Assembly: GCA_020630195.1 (NCBI GenBank)
Contig: JAHDBV010000003.1
Coordinates: 1 to 64,000, forward strand
Direction: 5' to 3'
DNA length: 64,000 nucleotides
Source: Acidimicrobiales bacterium
GTDB lineage: Bacteria; Actinomycetota; Acidimicrobiia; Acidimicrobiales; SZUA-35
Both the position numbers and the translations under genes were made by a program. Below are positions 1-7,416 of this stretch, one piece after another (position 1 is the first letter of the stretch; every line of letters starts with the position of its first letter). The notes beneath the pieces were generated by a model that did not search any database, had not been told where the DNA came from, and saw nothing but the letters and a program-made list of their open reading frames with translations.

Positions 1-1873
1 CCTGGTCGACCCAGCGCACCACGTAACCGAGGATGCCCTGCGCGTTGTTGTCGAGTTCGGCCTGGATCTCGTCGTCGCTCCAGTCGGCGGACGCCGAGAC
101 CGGGATGCGCAGCAGGTCGTCGAGGGTGGCTCGGGGCCCGTCGGCCGCCGCGGCGGCGAGCAGCTTGCCCTGCTCGTTCACCACGTCGACCTGGTGGTAG
201 TGCGTGGCGTGCAGCGTGGCGGCGGTGGGGGAGGGGACCCACGCACAATTCGCACCGGACCGAGGGTGGCCGATCTTCTGATCGAGCATGTCGGCCATGC
301 GGTCGGGGGCGGCCCACATGCCCTTCCCGATCTGGGCCTTGCCCCGGAAGCCGCAGGCGAGGCCGACGTCGACGTTCCAGTCCTCGTAGGCGCCGATCCA
401 GGTCTCGGCCTTCATGTCGGCCTTGCGGACCATCGGACCGGCCTGCATCGAGGTGTGGATCTCGTCGCCGGTGCGGTCGAGGAAGCCGGTGTTGATGAAA
501 CAGACCCGGTGGCGGGCCTTGCGGATGCACTCGGCGAGATTGACCGTGGTGCGGCGCTCTTCGTCCATGATCCCGATCTTCACGGTGTGGCGGGGCAGGC
601 CGAGCAGGTCTTCCACCCGGTCGAACAGGTCGTTGGCGAAGGCGACCTCGTCGGGGCCGTGCATCTTCGGCTTCACGACGTAGACGGCGTTGGTGCGGCT
701 GTTGCGCCGCACGCCCTCGGGCTTGGCGAGGTCGTGCAACGCACAGGCCACGGTCATGAGCGCATCGAGGATGCCCTCGGGGATCTCGTTGCCGTCGGCG
801 TCGAGCACGGCCGGCGTGGTCATGAGGTGGCCGACGTTGCGGGTGAGCAGCACCGCCCGGCCGGCCATCGTGAGCTCGTTGCCGTTGGTGCCGGTGTAGG
901 TGCGGTCGTCGTGGAGGCTGCGGGTGAAGGTGGTGTCGCCCTTCGTGACCTCTTCCGCGAGGTCGCCCTTCATCAGGCCGAGCCAGTTGCGGTAGGCGAG
1001 GGCCTTGTCCTCGCCGTCGACGGCGGCGACGGAGTCTTCGCAGTCGACGATGGCGGTGAGGGCCGACTCGAGATGGATGTCGGCGACCCCGGCGGCGTCG
1101 GCCGCACCGATCGAGTCGGTCGGATCGATCTGGATGGCGATGCCGAGGCCGTGGTTGCGGAGCAGGATCTCGGTGGGGGCGGCGGCGTCGCCCGCGTGGC
1201 CGGCGAAGGCGCCGGTGTCGGCGAGGCCGTTGGTCGAGCCGTCCTGCATGGCCACGACGAGCGCACCGTCGGCGACCGTGTAGCCGGTGGCCTCCGTGTG
1301 TGAGCCGGTGGCGAGCGGCGCGACCTCGTCGAGGAAGTTGCGCCCCCAGGCGATCACCCGGGCGCCGCGGGCCGGGTCGTAGGGGCCGGGAGGTGCGGTG
1401 TCGCCGAGGGCGTCGGTGCCGTAGAGGGCGTCGTAGAGCGACCCCCAGCGGGCGTTGGCGGCGTTGAGGGCGTAGCGGGCGTTGGTGACCGGCACCACGA
1501 GCTGGGGCCCGGGCACGCTGGCGATCTCGGGGTCGACGGCCTTCGTGGTGATGATGAAGTCGCCGGCCGGCGGCACGAGGTAGCCGAGCTCCTCGAGGAA
1601 GGTGCGGTAGGCCTCGGCGTCGTGGGGCTCACCGGCCCGCTCCCGGTGCCAGCCGTCGATGGCGGCCTGCATCTCGGCTCGCACCTCGAGCAGCTCGGCG
1701 TTGCGGGGGCCGAACTCGGCCACGAGGGTGGCGAGGGCCACCACCACGGTCTCGGCGTTGAGTTCGATGCCGTCCACGAGCTCCTCGGTGATGAAGCGGT
1801 GGAGGGGCGCCGAGATCCGCAGATGGCTGGGCGTCTCGGCGGGGGTGGGCGACGAAGGGGGGTGTTCGCTCAT
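1..1873 (-). CDS. glcB: malate synthase G (3' end outside window)
   Basis: Condenses glyoxylate with acetyl-CoA to malate in the glyoxylate bypass or glycolate use. It is missing from the ORF track because its stop lies beyond the left edge. I translated it from the complement: ATG at 1873, about 624 residues visible of the roughly 720-730 usual for the monomeric G isoform. Family motifs seen include [12 protein letters not shown], the following [19 protein letters not shown] segment with the catalytic acidic and Arg residues, and [12 protein letters not shown] in the middle domain. It diverges from a GntR regulator across 59 bp, so shared control is likely. Only about 100 C-terminal residues are unseen. 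Confidence 0.95.
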   Translation of the reverse strand, partial: MSEHPPSSPTPAETPSHLRISAPLHRFITEELVDGIELNAETVVVALATLVAEFGPRNAELLEVRAEMQAAIDGWHRERAGEPHDAEAYRTFLEELGYLVPPAGDFIITTKAVDPEIASVPGPQLVVPVTNARYALNAANARWGSLYDALYGTDALGDTAPPGPYDPARGARVIAWGRNFLDEVAPLATGSHTEATGYTVADGALVVAMQDGSTNGLADTGAFAGHAGDAAAPTEILLRNHGLGIAIQIDPTDSIGAADAAGVADIHLESALTAIVDCEDSVAAVDGEDKALAYRNWLGLMKGDLAEEVTKGDTTFTRSLHDDRTYTGTNGNELTMAGRAVLLTRNVGHLMTTPAVLDADGNEIPEGILDALMTVACALHDLAKPEGVRRNSRTNAVYVVKPKMHGPDEVAFANDLFDRVEDLLGLPRHTVKIGIMDEERRTTVNLAECIRKARHRVCFINTGFLDRTGDEIHTSMQAGPMVRKADMKAETWIGAYEDWNVDVGLACGFRGKAQIGKGMWAAPDRMADMLDQKIGHPRSGANCAWVPSPTAATLHATHYHQVDVVNEQGKLLAAAAADGPRATLDDLLRIPVSASADWSDDEIQAELDNNAQGILGYVVRWVDQ

Positions 1874-1890
1874 ACCCCGGACCCTATGGG

Positions 1891-1910
1891 GTCAACTGTT
1901 AACAGTCAAC
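1891..1910. promoter_or_regulatory. candidate GntR operator between glcB and gntR
   Basis: GTCAACTGTTAACAGTCAAC holds three GT(C/T)AAC units starting every 7 bp (1891, 1898, 1905). Its centre ACTGTTAACAGT (1895-1906) is a perfect 12-bp palindrome. The site lies in the only gap between the two divergent genes, 18 bp from glcB and about 22 bp from gntR. FCD-type GntR proteins usually bind short palindromes next to their own gene. Binding is inferred. Confidence 0.6.
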
Positions 1911-1919
1911 ATCACGTGC

Positions 1920-1925
1920 TATCGT
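1920..1925 (+). promoter_or_regulatory. leaderless-type -10 box of gntR
   Basis: TATCGT ends 7 nt before the GTG start of gntR and no Shine-Dalgarno sequence is present. This is the spacing expected if transcription starts at the start codon. Confidence 0.4.
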
Positions 1926-1932
1926 TGCCCTC

Positions 1933-2586
1933 GTGAACCTCTCCCTGGCGCACACCGACCTCGGCTCGGCCGTGACGACGGCCCTTCGCGACGCCATCGT
2001 CTCGGGGCGGTTCGAGGCGGGGGAGCGGCTGGTGGAGACCGAGCTCGCCGAGCAGTTCGGCACGAGCCGCGGGCCGATCCGCGACGCCCTGGCCGAGCTG
2101 GAACGCACCGGCCTCGTCGAGTTGCGGCCCCGGAAGGGGTCGTTCGTCCGCACGCTCACGGCCACCGACGTCGCCGAGGTCTACAGCCTGCGGATCACGC
2201 TCGAGTCGATGGCGATCCGCACCGCGATCGAGGCCGGGCGGGGTGACACGATCGGGCCGGAGCTGTTGGACGCGTTGGCCGTCGCTCACGCCGAGTCCAC
2301 GAACGGCGACGGTTCCGCGATCGGCATGGCCGACATCGCCCTCCACCGGGCGGTCGTGGCCGCCGCCGGGCACCAACGGCTGCTCGACGCCTGGGAGGCG
2401 CTGGCCGATCAGACGTTGCTGATGATGGCGACCCTGCCGTCGGTGGCGCCCGACATCCAGGGCCCGATGGGTGCCCACCGGGCGATCGTCGATGCGCTGT
2501 CGTCAGGTGATGCCGACGTCGCCGTGGCGGCGCTCGTCGACCACCTGACCGAGGCCAGCGAAGCGATGTCGGCCCGCTTCACCTGA
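1933..2586 (+). CDS. GntR-family regulator, FCD (FadR-like) subfamily
   Basis: Ligand-responsive DNA-binding repressor or activator of 217 aa. The N-terminal winged helix (about residues 10-75) has the helix-turn-helix TELAEQFGTSRGPIRDALAE and a wing ending in RKGSFVRTL. The rest is an alpha-helical FCD effector domain with typical His positions (ALHRAVVAAAGH, AHRAIV). It diverges from glcB, so it probably senses a glyoxylate/glycolate-type or other carboxylate metabolite; the ligand is not visible. The start is a GTG without a Shine-Dalgarno sequence but with a -10 box 7 nt upstream. Its last codons lie in a 22-bp sequence repeated 907 bp downstream. Confidence 0.9.
   Translation: MNLSLAHTDLGSAVTTALRDAIVSGRFEAGERLVETELAEQFGTSRGPIRDALAELERTGLVELRPRKGSFVRTLTATDVAEVYSLRITLESMAIRTAIEAGRGDTIGPELLDALAVAHAESTNGDGSAIGMADIALHRAVVAAAGHQRLLDAWEALADQTLLMMATLPSVAPDIQGPMGAHRAIVDALSSGDADVAVAALVDHLTEASEAMSARFT
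2565..2586 (+). repeat. 22-bp direct repeat, copy 1 (gntR 3' end)
   Basis: GATGTCGGCCCG-CTTCACCTGA covers the last codons and stop of gntR. An identical copy is at 3472-3493. Downstream of both copies a second short identity (CGCGCTCGG) follows, so the duplicated segment was probably longer and has diverged. Together the copies bracket a lower-GC toxin/immunity islet. Confidence 0.9.
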
Positions 2587-2606
2587 GTCCCAAATCCCCG
2601 CGCTCG

Positions 2607-2623
2607 GTGATGCCGGGCATCAC
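2607..2623. terminator. hairpin after gntR
   Basis: GTGATGCC-G-GGCATCAC gives an 8-bp stem with a minimal loop, 20 bp past the gntR stop. There is no T-tract, as is common in high-GC actinobacteria. It lies just inside the left end of the islet. Confidence 0.4.
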
Positions 2624-2673
2624 GCAGTGGTGGGAACTCCGGCGAGCGCGCCACGTCGGTCTCGGCCGATTCG

Positions 2674-2856
2674 TCAGATCTCCCCGAGCTCGATCGGTCG
2701 GTACCCGAGTGCCGTGTCAACGATCTCTTCGACGCTCGGCAGTCGATCGATGGTCGTCGACCAGGCGAAGGTTGTCTCTCGAGGAAGTGGGCCCTTCCAC
2801 TGCAGACCTGATCGGAGCGGACCTCCGGCTTCCGGCCGTACATCCCAAACCTTCAA
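2674..2856 (-). CDS. possible small protein coupled to the immunity gene
   Basis: A 60-residue frame that the ORF track shows only as the tail of a longer shadow ORF. A TTG start overlaps the TGA of the upstream immunity gene (TTGA), with GGCGGA some 9 nt before it. The product begins MKVWDVRPEAGG and ends GYRPIELGEI, with plausible protein composition. I do not recognise a family. It could be a second immunity or accessory protein, or the displaced tail of a larger gene. The coupling and composition are the only support. Confidence 0.35.
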   Translation of the reverse strand: MKVWDVRPEAGGPLRSGLQWKGPLPRETTFAWSTTIDRLPSVEEIVDTALGYRPIELGEI

Positions 2857-3227
2857 GTGGGTCGTCCGCCGGAGCTGGGGAGGCTTTCCTCGATGTGCTG
2901 GTTCGGTGAGAGCGTGATCGCCTCCAATGCTGGGTAGTAGCGAAAGACAACATCTCGCTGGATGTTGTTCGCCATTTCCTGCGCAAGGCGTCGGCCGAGC
3001 ATGTTGTGGAGTTCGATGCATGAACTGCACTTGAAACCGCCGCCTGGGGGAGGGTCGTTCGTGTAAGTATCTCGGTAGAGGGAGTTCCACCTGAGAATGT
3101 CGCTGGCCAGCTCCGACGGTAGTCCGAAGGCATGGAAGCGATCCGGCGGAAGCGTCTCCACGTCCCCGTTGGCGGATGCAATTTCTATCGGACTTTCAAG
3201 ATAATTGTACGCAAGTCTGGTTTGCAC
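2853..3227 (-). CDS. immunity-like protein of an orphan toxin cassette
   Basis: 124 aa from GTG at 3227, chosen because GGCGGAG lies 7 nt upstream. The ATG proposed by the ORF track (3320) would place this frame deep inside the toxin gene. The start overlaps the 3' end of the toxin frame by 32 bp, a typical toxin-then-immunity coupling. The protein has FGLPSELASDILRWNSLY followed by a helix with GRRLAQEMANNI and a late aromatic strand (VVFRYYP). I associate this pattern with small cytoplasmic immunity proteins next to polymorphic toxin tips, by resemblance only. Base composition is clearly less GC-rich than the surroundings. Function is inferred mainly from context. Confidence 0.5.
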   Translation of the reverse strand: MQTRLAYNYLESPIEIASANGDVETLPPDRFHAFGLPSELASDILRWNSLYRDTYTNDPPPGGGFKCSSCIELHNMLGRRLAQEMANNIQRDVVFRYYPALEAITLSPNQHIEESLPSSGGRPT

Positions 3228-3576
3228 CTGATCGCTCCGCCTCGCGGGACCTTGGGTTCGCCTGCACGACGAATCCGTTTTCGCTGATTGTGATCTGGAC
3301 CTGTCGTACTCGCCCGTCAAAGAACACTCGGTATGCGCTGGTGTCAGTGTCTAACACATCAACAGCTCGACCCCCCGAGGCGGCGGTGTGGAGGAGTGGG
3401 AGGATCTGGTCCTCGCTGGTGCCTTTGTTGGCGAAGCCTTGTCCATGACGCAATGTGACGTTTCGGCTGTTGATGTCGGCCCGCTTCACCTGACCGCCGT
3501 GCGTTGGAAGTCCAGCGCGCTCGGCTGACCCACCTGTCACGATCGTCGGATGTTGACCCGACTCGAACTTCGTCAT
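3196..3576 (-). CDS. orphan toxin C-terminal domain, probably without its N-terminal delivery part
   Basis: The frame runs from ATG 3576 to TGA at 3196 (126 aa). Only the part after about residue 35 looks like a domain: LRHGQGFANKGT, then a helix, then strands YRVFFDGRVRQVQITI and NGFVVQANP. This beta-rich C-terminal block with an early His resembles nuclease tips of polymorphic toxins of the BECR (Barnase-EndoU-ColicinE5/D-RelE) type; that is a visual resemblance, not a search result. The first ~35 codons read through the 22-bp repeat and chromosomal flank, so the original N-terminus (secretion and repeat regions) is absent. The true start is unknown and it may be a silent cassette. The next gene overlaps its end. 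Confidence 0.45.
   Translation of the reverse strand: MTKFESGQHPTIVTGGSAERAGLPTHGGQVKRADINSRNVTLRHGQGFANKGTSEDQILPLLHTAASGGRAVDVLDTDTSAYRVFFDGRVRQVQITISENGFVVQANPRSREAERSGANQTCVQLS
3472..3493 (+). repeat. 22-bp direct repeat, copy 2
   Basis: Perfect copy of 2565-2586, ending in the same TGA although no gntR frame leads into it here. It marks the right border of the lower-GC islet. GNAT coding sequence starts 56 bp further on. Confidence 0.9.
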
Positions 3577-4059
3577 GCCGATGCCCTGGAGACGTTCCTC
3601 GCCGGCTTCGACGGTCGGGAGGACGAGCTACACGGCTACTTCTGCGACCGCGACGCCACGATCGAACGAGCCGTCGCCGAGTTGGCCGCCTGGGAGGCCG
3701 GTGACGGCCTGCCCGACGGTTGGGTGCCGTGCACGACGTTGTTCTGGGAGGACGATGGCGCGCTCGCCGGGGTCATCAACATCCGCCACGACCTCAGCCC
3801 GCAACTCGAACAGGTCGGTGGCCACATCGGCTACTCGGTGGCACCGTCGCATCGAGGACACGGCGTCGCGACCGCCATGCTCGGTGGTGCACTCGACGAG
3901 TGCCGGCGCCTCGGCATCGAGCGGGCCCTCCTCACCGCCGACTCCAGCAACGTCGCCTCGTGGCGGACGATCGAACACCACGGCGGTGTCCTCCAGAAGG
4001 AGGAACCCCACGAGGGTGTGCCGCAGCGTTGGTACTGGATCGACGCGACCGCCGACTGA
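3550..4059 (+). CDS. GNAT-family N-acetyltransferase
   Basis: Acetyl-CoA-dependent acetyltransferase of 169 aa. The acetyl-CoA-binding motif A is the segment GYSVAPSHRGHGVATAML (R/H-x-x-G-x-G/A), followed by the late strand-helix LTADSSNVASWRTIEHHGG typical of the family. The substrate cannot be predicted. Start ATG 3550 has CACGAT ending 6 nt upstream and no Shine-Dalgarno sequence, matching the leaderless pattern seen elsewhere here. Before the upstream islet arrived, this gene probably followed gntR directly. Confidence 0.85.
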   Translation: MLTRLELRHADALETFLAGFDGREDELHGYFCDRDATIERAVAELAAWEAGDGLPDGWVPCTTLFWEDDGALAGVINIRHDLSPQLEQVGGHIGYSVAPSHRGHGVATAMLGGALDECRRLGIERALLTADSSNVASWRTIEHHGGVLQKEEPHEGVPQRWYWIDATAD

Positions 4060-4137
4060 TCCGGCGCTGCGTCGACCCGGCGACCTTGGTCGGGGCCTCG
4101 ACTAGGTTCCGCGGGACCACGTCCCCAGGAGGCCGCC

Positions 4138-5289
4138 GTGTCGGAACCGATCACCCTCGCCGCACTCGAGACCGACCCCGATCCGATCCTCGCCGCCCTC
4201 CGACGGGACCAGCCCGTGGCCTTCGTCGACGCGCTCGACATGTGGCTCGTCACCCGATGGGACGACGTCGAGACGATGGAGAACGATCCCTCGACCTACT
4301 CCGCCGCGACGGAGCCGTCGTTCCTCGCCCGGGCACTCGGCGACAACATGCTGACGACCGATCCGCCCGACCTCGAACGGATCCAGGGCCTCTTCCGCCC
4401 CACGTTCCGACCGAGCGGCCGAAGCGGCGGCTTCGTGTCCGACGAGCTCGTCGCGCTGGCCGACTCGTTGATCGACGAGGTCGACCCGGCCGGCTTCGAT
4501 GTCATGACCGAGCTGGCCCAGCCGCTCGCCGCCGCCAGTCTCGCCACCGTGCTCGGCCTCGACCATCACGGCTTCGACCGCATGTGGGCCTGGTGCGAAG
4601 GGCTCTGTGCCGACATCGCCAACTTCGAGAACGACCCGGCACTCACCGAGATGGGGCGGGTCGCTCGCGAGGAGCTGGGTGAGGCCATCGCCACCCGGAT
4701 CGACACGGCCCGTGACGCCGACGACGGGAGCGGAATCGGCGCCTTCGTCCGGGCCGGGGCGAGCCCGACCGAGATCGTCAACAACGTCCGACTGATGATC
4801 TCGGGCGGGATCAACGAGCCCCGCGACGGCATCGGTCTCGTGGTCTGGACCCTGCTCGAGCGACCCGACCTCCGATCGATCGTTCGTGACGAGCCGGCCA
4901 AGATGCAACGCCTCATCGAGGAGGTGTTCCGCGTGTTCAGCCCGGTCGGCACCGTCACCCGTCAGACCACCTCCGACGTCGAGCTCGGCGGTGTCGCGAT
5001 CCCGGCCGGCGCCCTCGTCGCCGGTGTGCTCCGCTCGGCGAATCTCGACGAGACGCGCTGGACGGACCCCCTCGAGATCGACCTCGAACGACGCGAGGGC
5101 CCCCACGCCGCCTTCGCCCTCGGCGCCCACCGATGCCTCGGCGAGTGGCTCGGTCGCCAGGTCGTCCGAGTCGGCGTCGAGCGCCTCCTCGCCCGGTTCC
5201 CCGACCTCCGCCTCGACCCCGGCGCCGACGTGACGCTCCACGGATTCGAGTTCCGCGGCCCGACGTCGGTCCGGGTGATCGCGGCCTGA
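4138..5289 (+). CDS. cytochrome P450
   Basis: Heme-thiolate monooxygenase of 383 aa, a usual length for soluble bacterial class I P450s. Seen are the I-helix ISGGINEPRDG (the GGxxEP variant common in actinobacteria), the K-helix EVFR (ExxR) and the heme loop FALGAHRCLGEWLGR with the Cys ligand. The GTG start follows AGGAGG at 9 nt. Electrons must come from a ferredoxin and reductase encoded elsewhere. The SDR gene 49 bp downstream on the same strand suggests a two-step hydroxylation and oxidation, which is inference. Confidence 0.95.
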   Translation: MSEPITLAALETDPDPILAALRRDQPVAFVDALDMWLVTRWDDVETMENDPSTYSAATEPSFLARALGDNMLTTDPPDLERIQGLFRPTFRPSGRSGGFVSDELVALADSLIDEVDPAGFDVMTELAQPLAAASLATVLGLDHHGFDRMWAWCEGLCADIANFENDPALTEMGRVAREELGEAIATRIDTARDADDGSGIGAFVRAGASPTEIVNNVRLMISGGINEPRDGIGLVVWTLLERPDLRSIVRDEPAKMQRLIEEVFRVFSPVGTVTRQTTSDVELGGVAIPAGALVAGVLRSANLDETRWTDPLEIDLERREGPHAAFALGAHRCLGEWLGRQVVRVGVERLLARFPDLRLDPGADVTLHGFEFRGPTSVRVIAA

Positions 5290-5338
5290 CGCCGGAGGCC
5301 TCGACGGTTCGCGCCGTCGATGACGCGACACTGACCCG

Positions 5339-6088
5339 ATGACCGAGCGCACATCACACGTCGCCCTCGTGACCGGCGCGTCCCGGGGGCTCGGAGCCGC
5401 CATCGCCCGACGCCTCGCCGCCGACGGCTGGTCGGTCGCCGTCAACGGGATCGACGCCGAGGAGACCGAGGCCGTCGCGGCCGCCATCGTCGCCGACGGG
5501 GGCACGGCCGCCCCGTTCGTCGCCGACGTGCTCGACGAGGCGACCATCGTCGCGATGGTCGGCGACATCGCCACCGTGCTCGGACCGGTCACCTGCCTGG
5601 TGCTCAACGCCACCGGCCCACAGCCCGACGGCGACGTCGACGGCACCGGGTGGCCCGAGGTCGAGGCCGAACTCGACTTCTTCGCCCGATCACCGCTGAT
5701 CGTCGGGCAGGCCGTGCTCCCGGGTATGCGGGCCGCCGGAACCGGGCGCATCGTGCACATCGACTCCGAGGTCGTCTCGAAGACCCCCGCCAACCGGGTC
5801 GCCTACACCACGGCCAAGGCCGCCCAGGTCGGCCTCGCCCGGAGCTGGGCCGTCGAGCTCGCGGCCGAGGGCATCACGGTCAACACCGTCGCCCCCGGGT
5901 TCGTGCCGGTGGAACGCCACGACGTCGTCGCCGAGGTGCACCGCGAGGCCTACCGGGCCACGGTGCCGATGGGCACGATGGGCAGCCCCGACGACGTCGC
6001 CGCCGCGGTGGCCTTCTTCGCCTCCGACGACGCCCGCTTCATCACCGGCCAGCGACTCCTCGTCGACGGCGGCCGCTCACTCGGCTGA
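5339..6088 (+). CDS. short-chain dehydrogenase/reductase (FabG-like)
   Basis: NAD(P)-dependent oxidoreductase of 249 aa. The Rossmann glycine motif is TGASRGLG near the N-terminus, the catalytic Ser and YxxxK are IDSE...AYTTAKAA, and the C-terminus FITGQRLLVDGG is standard for classical SDRs. The usual NAG after beta-4 is LNATG. It follows the P450 gene on the same strand after 49 bp and may act on its product; the substrate is unknown. Confidence 0.92.
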   Translation: MTERTSHVALVTGASRGLGAAIARRLAADGWSVAVNGIDAEETEAVAAAIVADGGTAAPFVADVLDEATIVAMVGDIATVLGPVTCLVLNATGPQPDGDVDGTGWPEVEAELDFFARSPLIVGQAVLPGMRAAGTGRIVHIDSEVVSKTPANRVAYTTAKAAQVGLARSWAVELAAEGITVNTVAPGFVPVERHDVVAEVHREAYRATVPMGTMGSPDDVAAAVAFFASDDARFITGQRLLVDGGRSLG

Positions 6089-6116
6089 CCGGCCCGCCCC
6101 GCGGGTGGGCGACCGC

Positions 6117-6668
6117 TCAGACGGTGAGCAGGCGGAGCAGGCCCAACACGAGCGACCCGATCGACACCACCGTGAAGATCGCCCGAGCACGCTGCCCGGT
6201 GTCGGACAACGACGCCCACGCCGACAACGCGAGCCCCGTGGCGAACATCACCAGTGCGGCCTGGAAGTTGACGCTCCGGGAGCTCTGCTCGAGGCCACGC
6301 TGGTAGGCGGCGTCGGCGAGATCCTGCGCCTCGAACCCACCCGACCAGATCGGGTCGTCGGCGAACCGGGCCCGGAGATCGTCCTCACCGTCGCACGTCG
6401 TCTCGGCATCGGCGTCGATCAGCGCGAGCACGCAGACCCGGTCGAACTCGTCGTCCGACTCCTCGAGCAACGACTCGACGGCCACCCCGAGCAGGAAGTT
6501 CGCATCGGTGAGGTCGAGATTGGATGCGGCGTACTGGTCGTCGGCGTCGGACGCCGCCCCGGCCGCCAGGAACGCCGAGACGGCCACGAGGACCGAACAC
6601 ACCGCCGTGAGACCGGCGGCCGTGGTGGTCGACGCCCACCACGCCCGCTCGAGATCGGGGGTCTTCAT
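6117..6668 (-). CDS. small integral membrane protein, unknown function
   Basis: 183 aa from ATG 6668; the track's start 20 codons earlier would run into the upstream SDR gene. One hydrophobic segment near the N-terminus (about residues 10-35), a central soluble acidic stretch with two Cys (RVCVLAL, TTCDGEDD), and two more helices at the C-terminus. It is the last gene of a three-gene minus-strand operon, 4 bp after the SDR stop. No family recognised. Confidence 0.75.
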   Translation of the reverse strand: MKTPDLERAWWASTTTAAGLTAVCSVLVAVSAFLAAGAASDADDQYAASNLDLTDANFLLGVAVESLLEESDDEFDRVCVLALIDADAETTCDGEDDLRARFADDPIWSGGFEAQDLADAAYQRGLEQSSRSVNFQAALVMFATGLALSAWASLSDTGQRARAIFTVVSIGSLVLGLLRLLTV

Positions 6669-6672
6669 CGGT

Positions 6673-7416
6673 TCAGAGCGCGTCCCAGCCGCCGGCGTAC
6701 CCGACGTTCTGGCCCGTGGTGAATCCACTCGACCCGTCGCAGAACACGGCGCAGAAGGCCGCGAACTCCTCCATCGAACCGAGACGACGCATCGGGACCT
6801 GCGACTCGATCCGAGCCCGGATCTCCGGATCGTCGGCGCCCGAGGCGGCCCGGAAGGCCGGGAAATCCATGAAGTTCGTGCCGACCGAGTTCACCTGCAC
6901 CCCCGAGCGGCTGACCTCCATCGCGGCGTTCTGCACGAGCATGTTCGCCGCGGCCCGGGTCGACGAGTACAGCGGCGCACCCCACGTGGGACGCAGGCCC
7001 GAGGCCGACGTGATCACGAGGGCCTGCCCGCCGCCGGCGGCCACCATCGGCGGCAGCACGGCCTGGAGGAAGTGGAACGGCGCCTCGACGTTGCCCCGGG
7101 TCACCGCACGCAGGTCGTCGAGAGACGCGTCGAGCATCCGGCCCTGGATGATCTGGCCCGAGAACATGACGGCCGAGTCGAGCCGACCGAAGCGCTCCTG
7201 TGCCGCCGCGACGAGACGGGCCGGAGCATCGGCGTCGCCCAGATCGGCGACGCCCTCCACGACCTCGACCGCGGCGCCGGCTCCGGTCAGTTCCTCGACC
7301 AGGCCGGCGGCGGGGTCGCCGAGCACCAGGTCGTGCTCCCGGGCGGCCAACAGCCGGGCCAGATCCGGACCGACGTAGAAGCCGGCGTTCGCGACGACCG
7401 CGACCCGGCGGCTCAC
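6673..7416 (-). CDS. atypical short-chain dehydrogenase/reductase
   Basis: 247 aa from GTG 7416, which overlaps the upstream stop as GTGA; the longer ORF in the track runs into the PEP-like gene. The N-terminal VAVVANAGFYVGPDLARLL replaces the usual TGxxxGxG with a relaxed glycine pattern. The catalytic region ITSASG...LYSSTRAAANML has Arg where YxxxK normally has Lys. The C-terminal TTGQNVGYAGGW is SDR-like. The Lys-to-Arg change means activity or cofactor preference may differ from classical members. Translationally coupled to the swivel-domain gene. Confidence 0.8.
   Translation of the reverse strand: MSRRVAVVANAGFYVGPDLARLLAAREHDLVLGDPAAGLVEELTGAGAAVEVVEGVADLGDADAPARLVAAAQERFGRLDSAVMFSGQIIQGRMLDASLDDLRAVTRGNVEAPFHFLQAVLPPMVAAGGGQALVITSASGLRPTWGAPLYSSTRAAANMLVQNAAMEVSRSGVQVNSVGTNFMDFPAFRAASGADDPEIRARIESQVPMRRLGSMEEFAAFCAVFCDGSSGFTTGQNVGYAGGWDAL

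Noticed and set aside
194-1303. 369-aa plus-strand ORF over glcB
   Set aside because: Gly/Val/Ala/Asp-rich mirror of the glcB frame with no domain; malate synthase G is unambiguous on the other strand.
3196-3320. Apparent +1 frameshift joining the 126-aa and 155-aa minus-strand ORFs
   Set aside because: A GTG with GGCGGAG 7 nt upstream gives a separate immunity-like gene overlapping the toxin stop, a simpler explanation than a broken gene.
4102-5793. 563-aa minus-strand ORF opposite P450 and SDR genes
   Set aside because: Shadow frame in high-GC DNA; both opposite genes have full family motifs.
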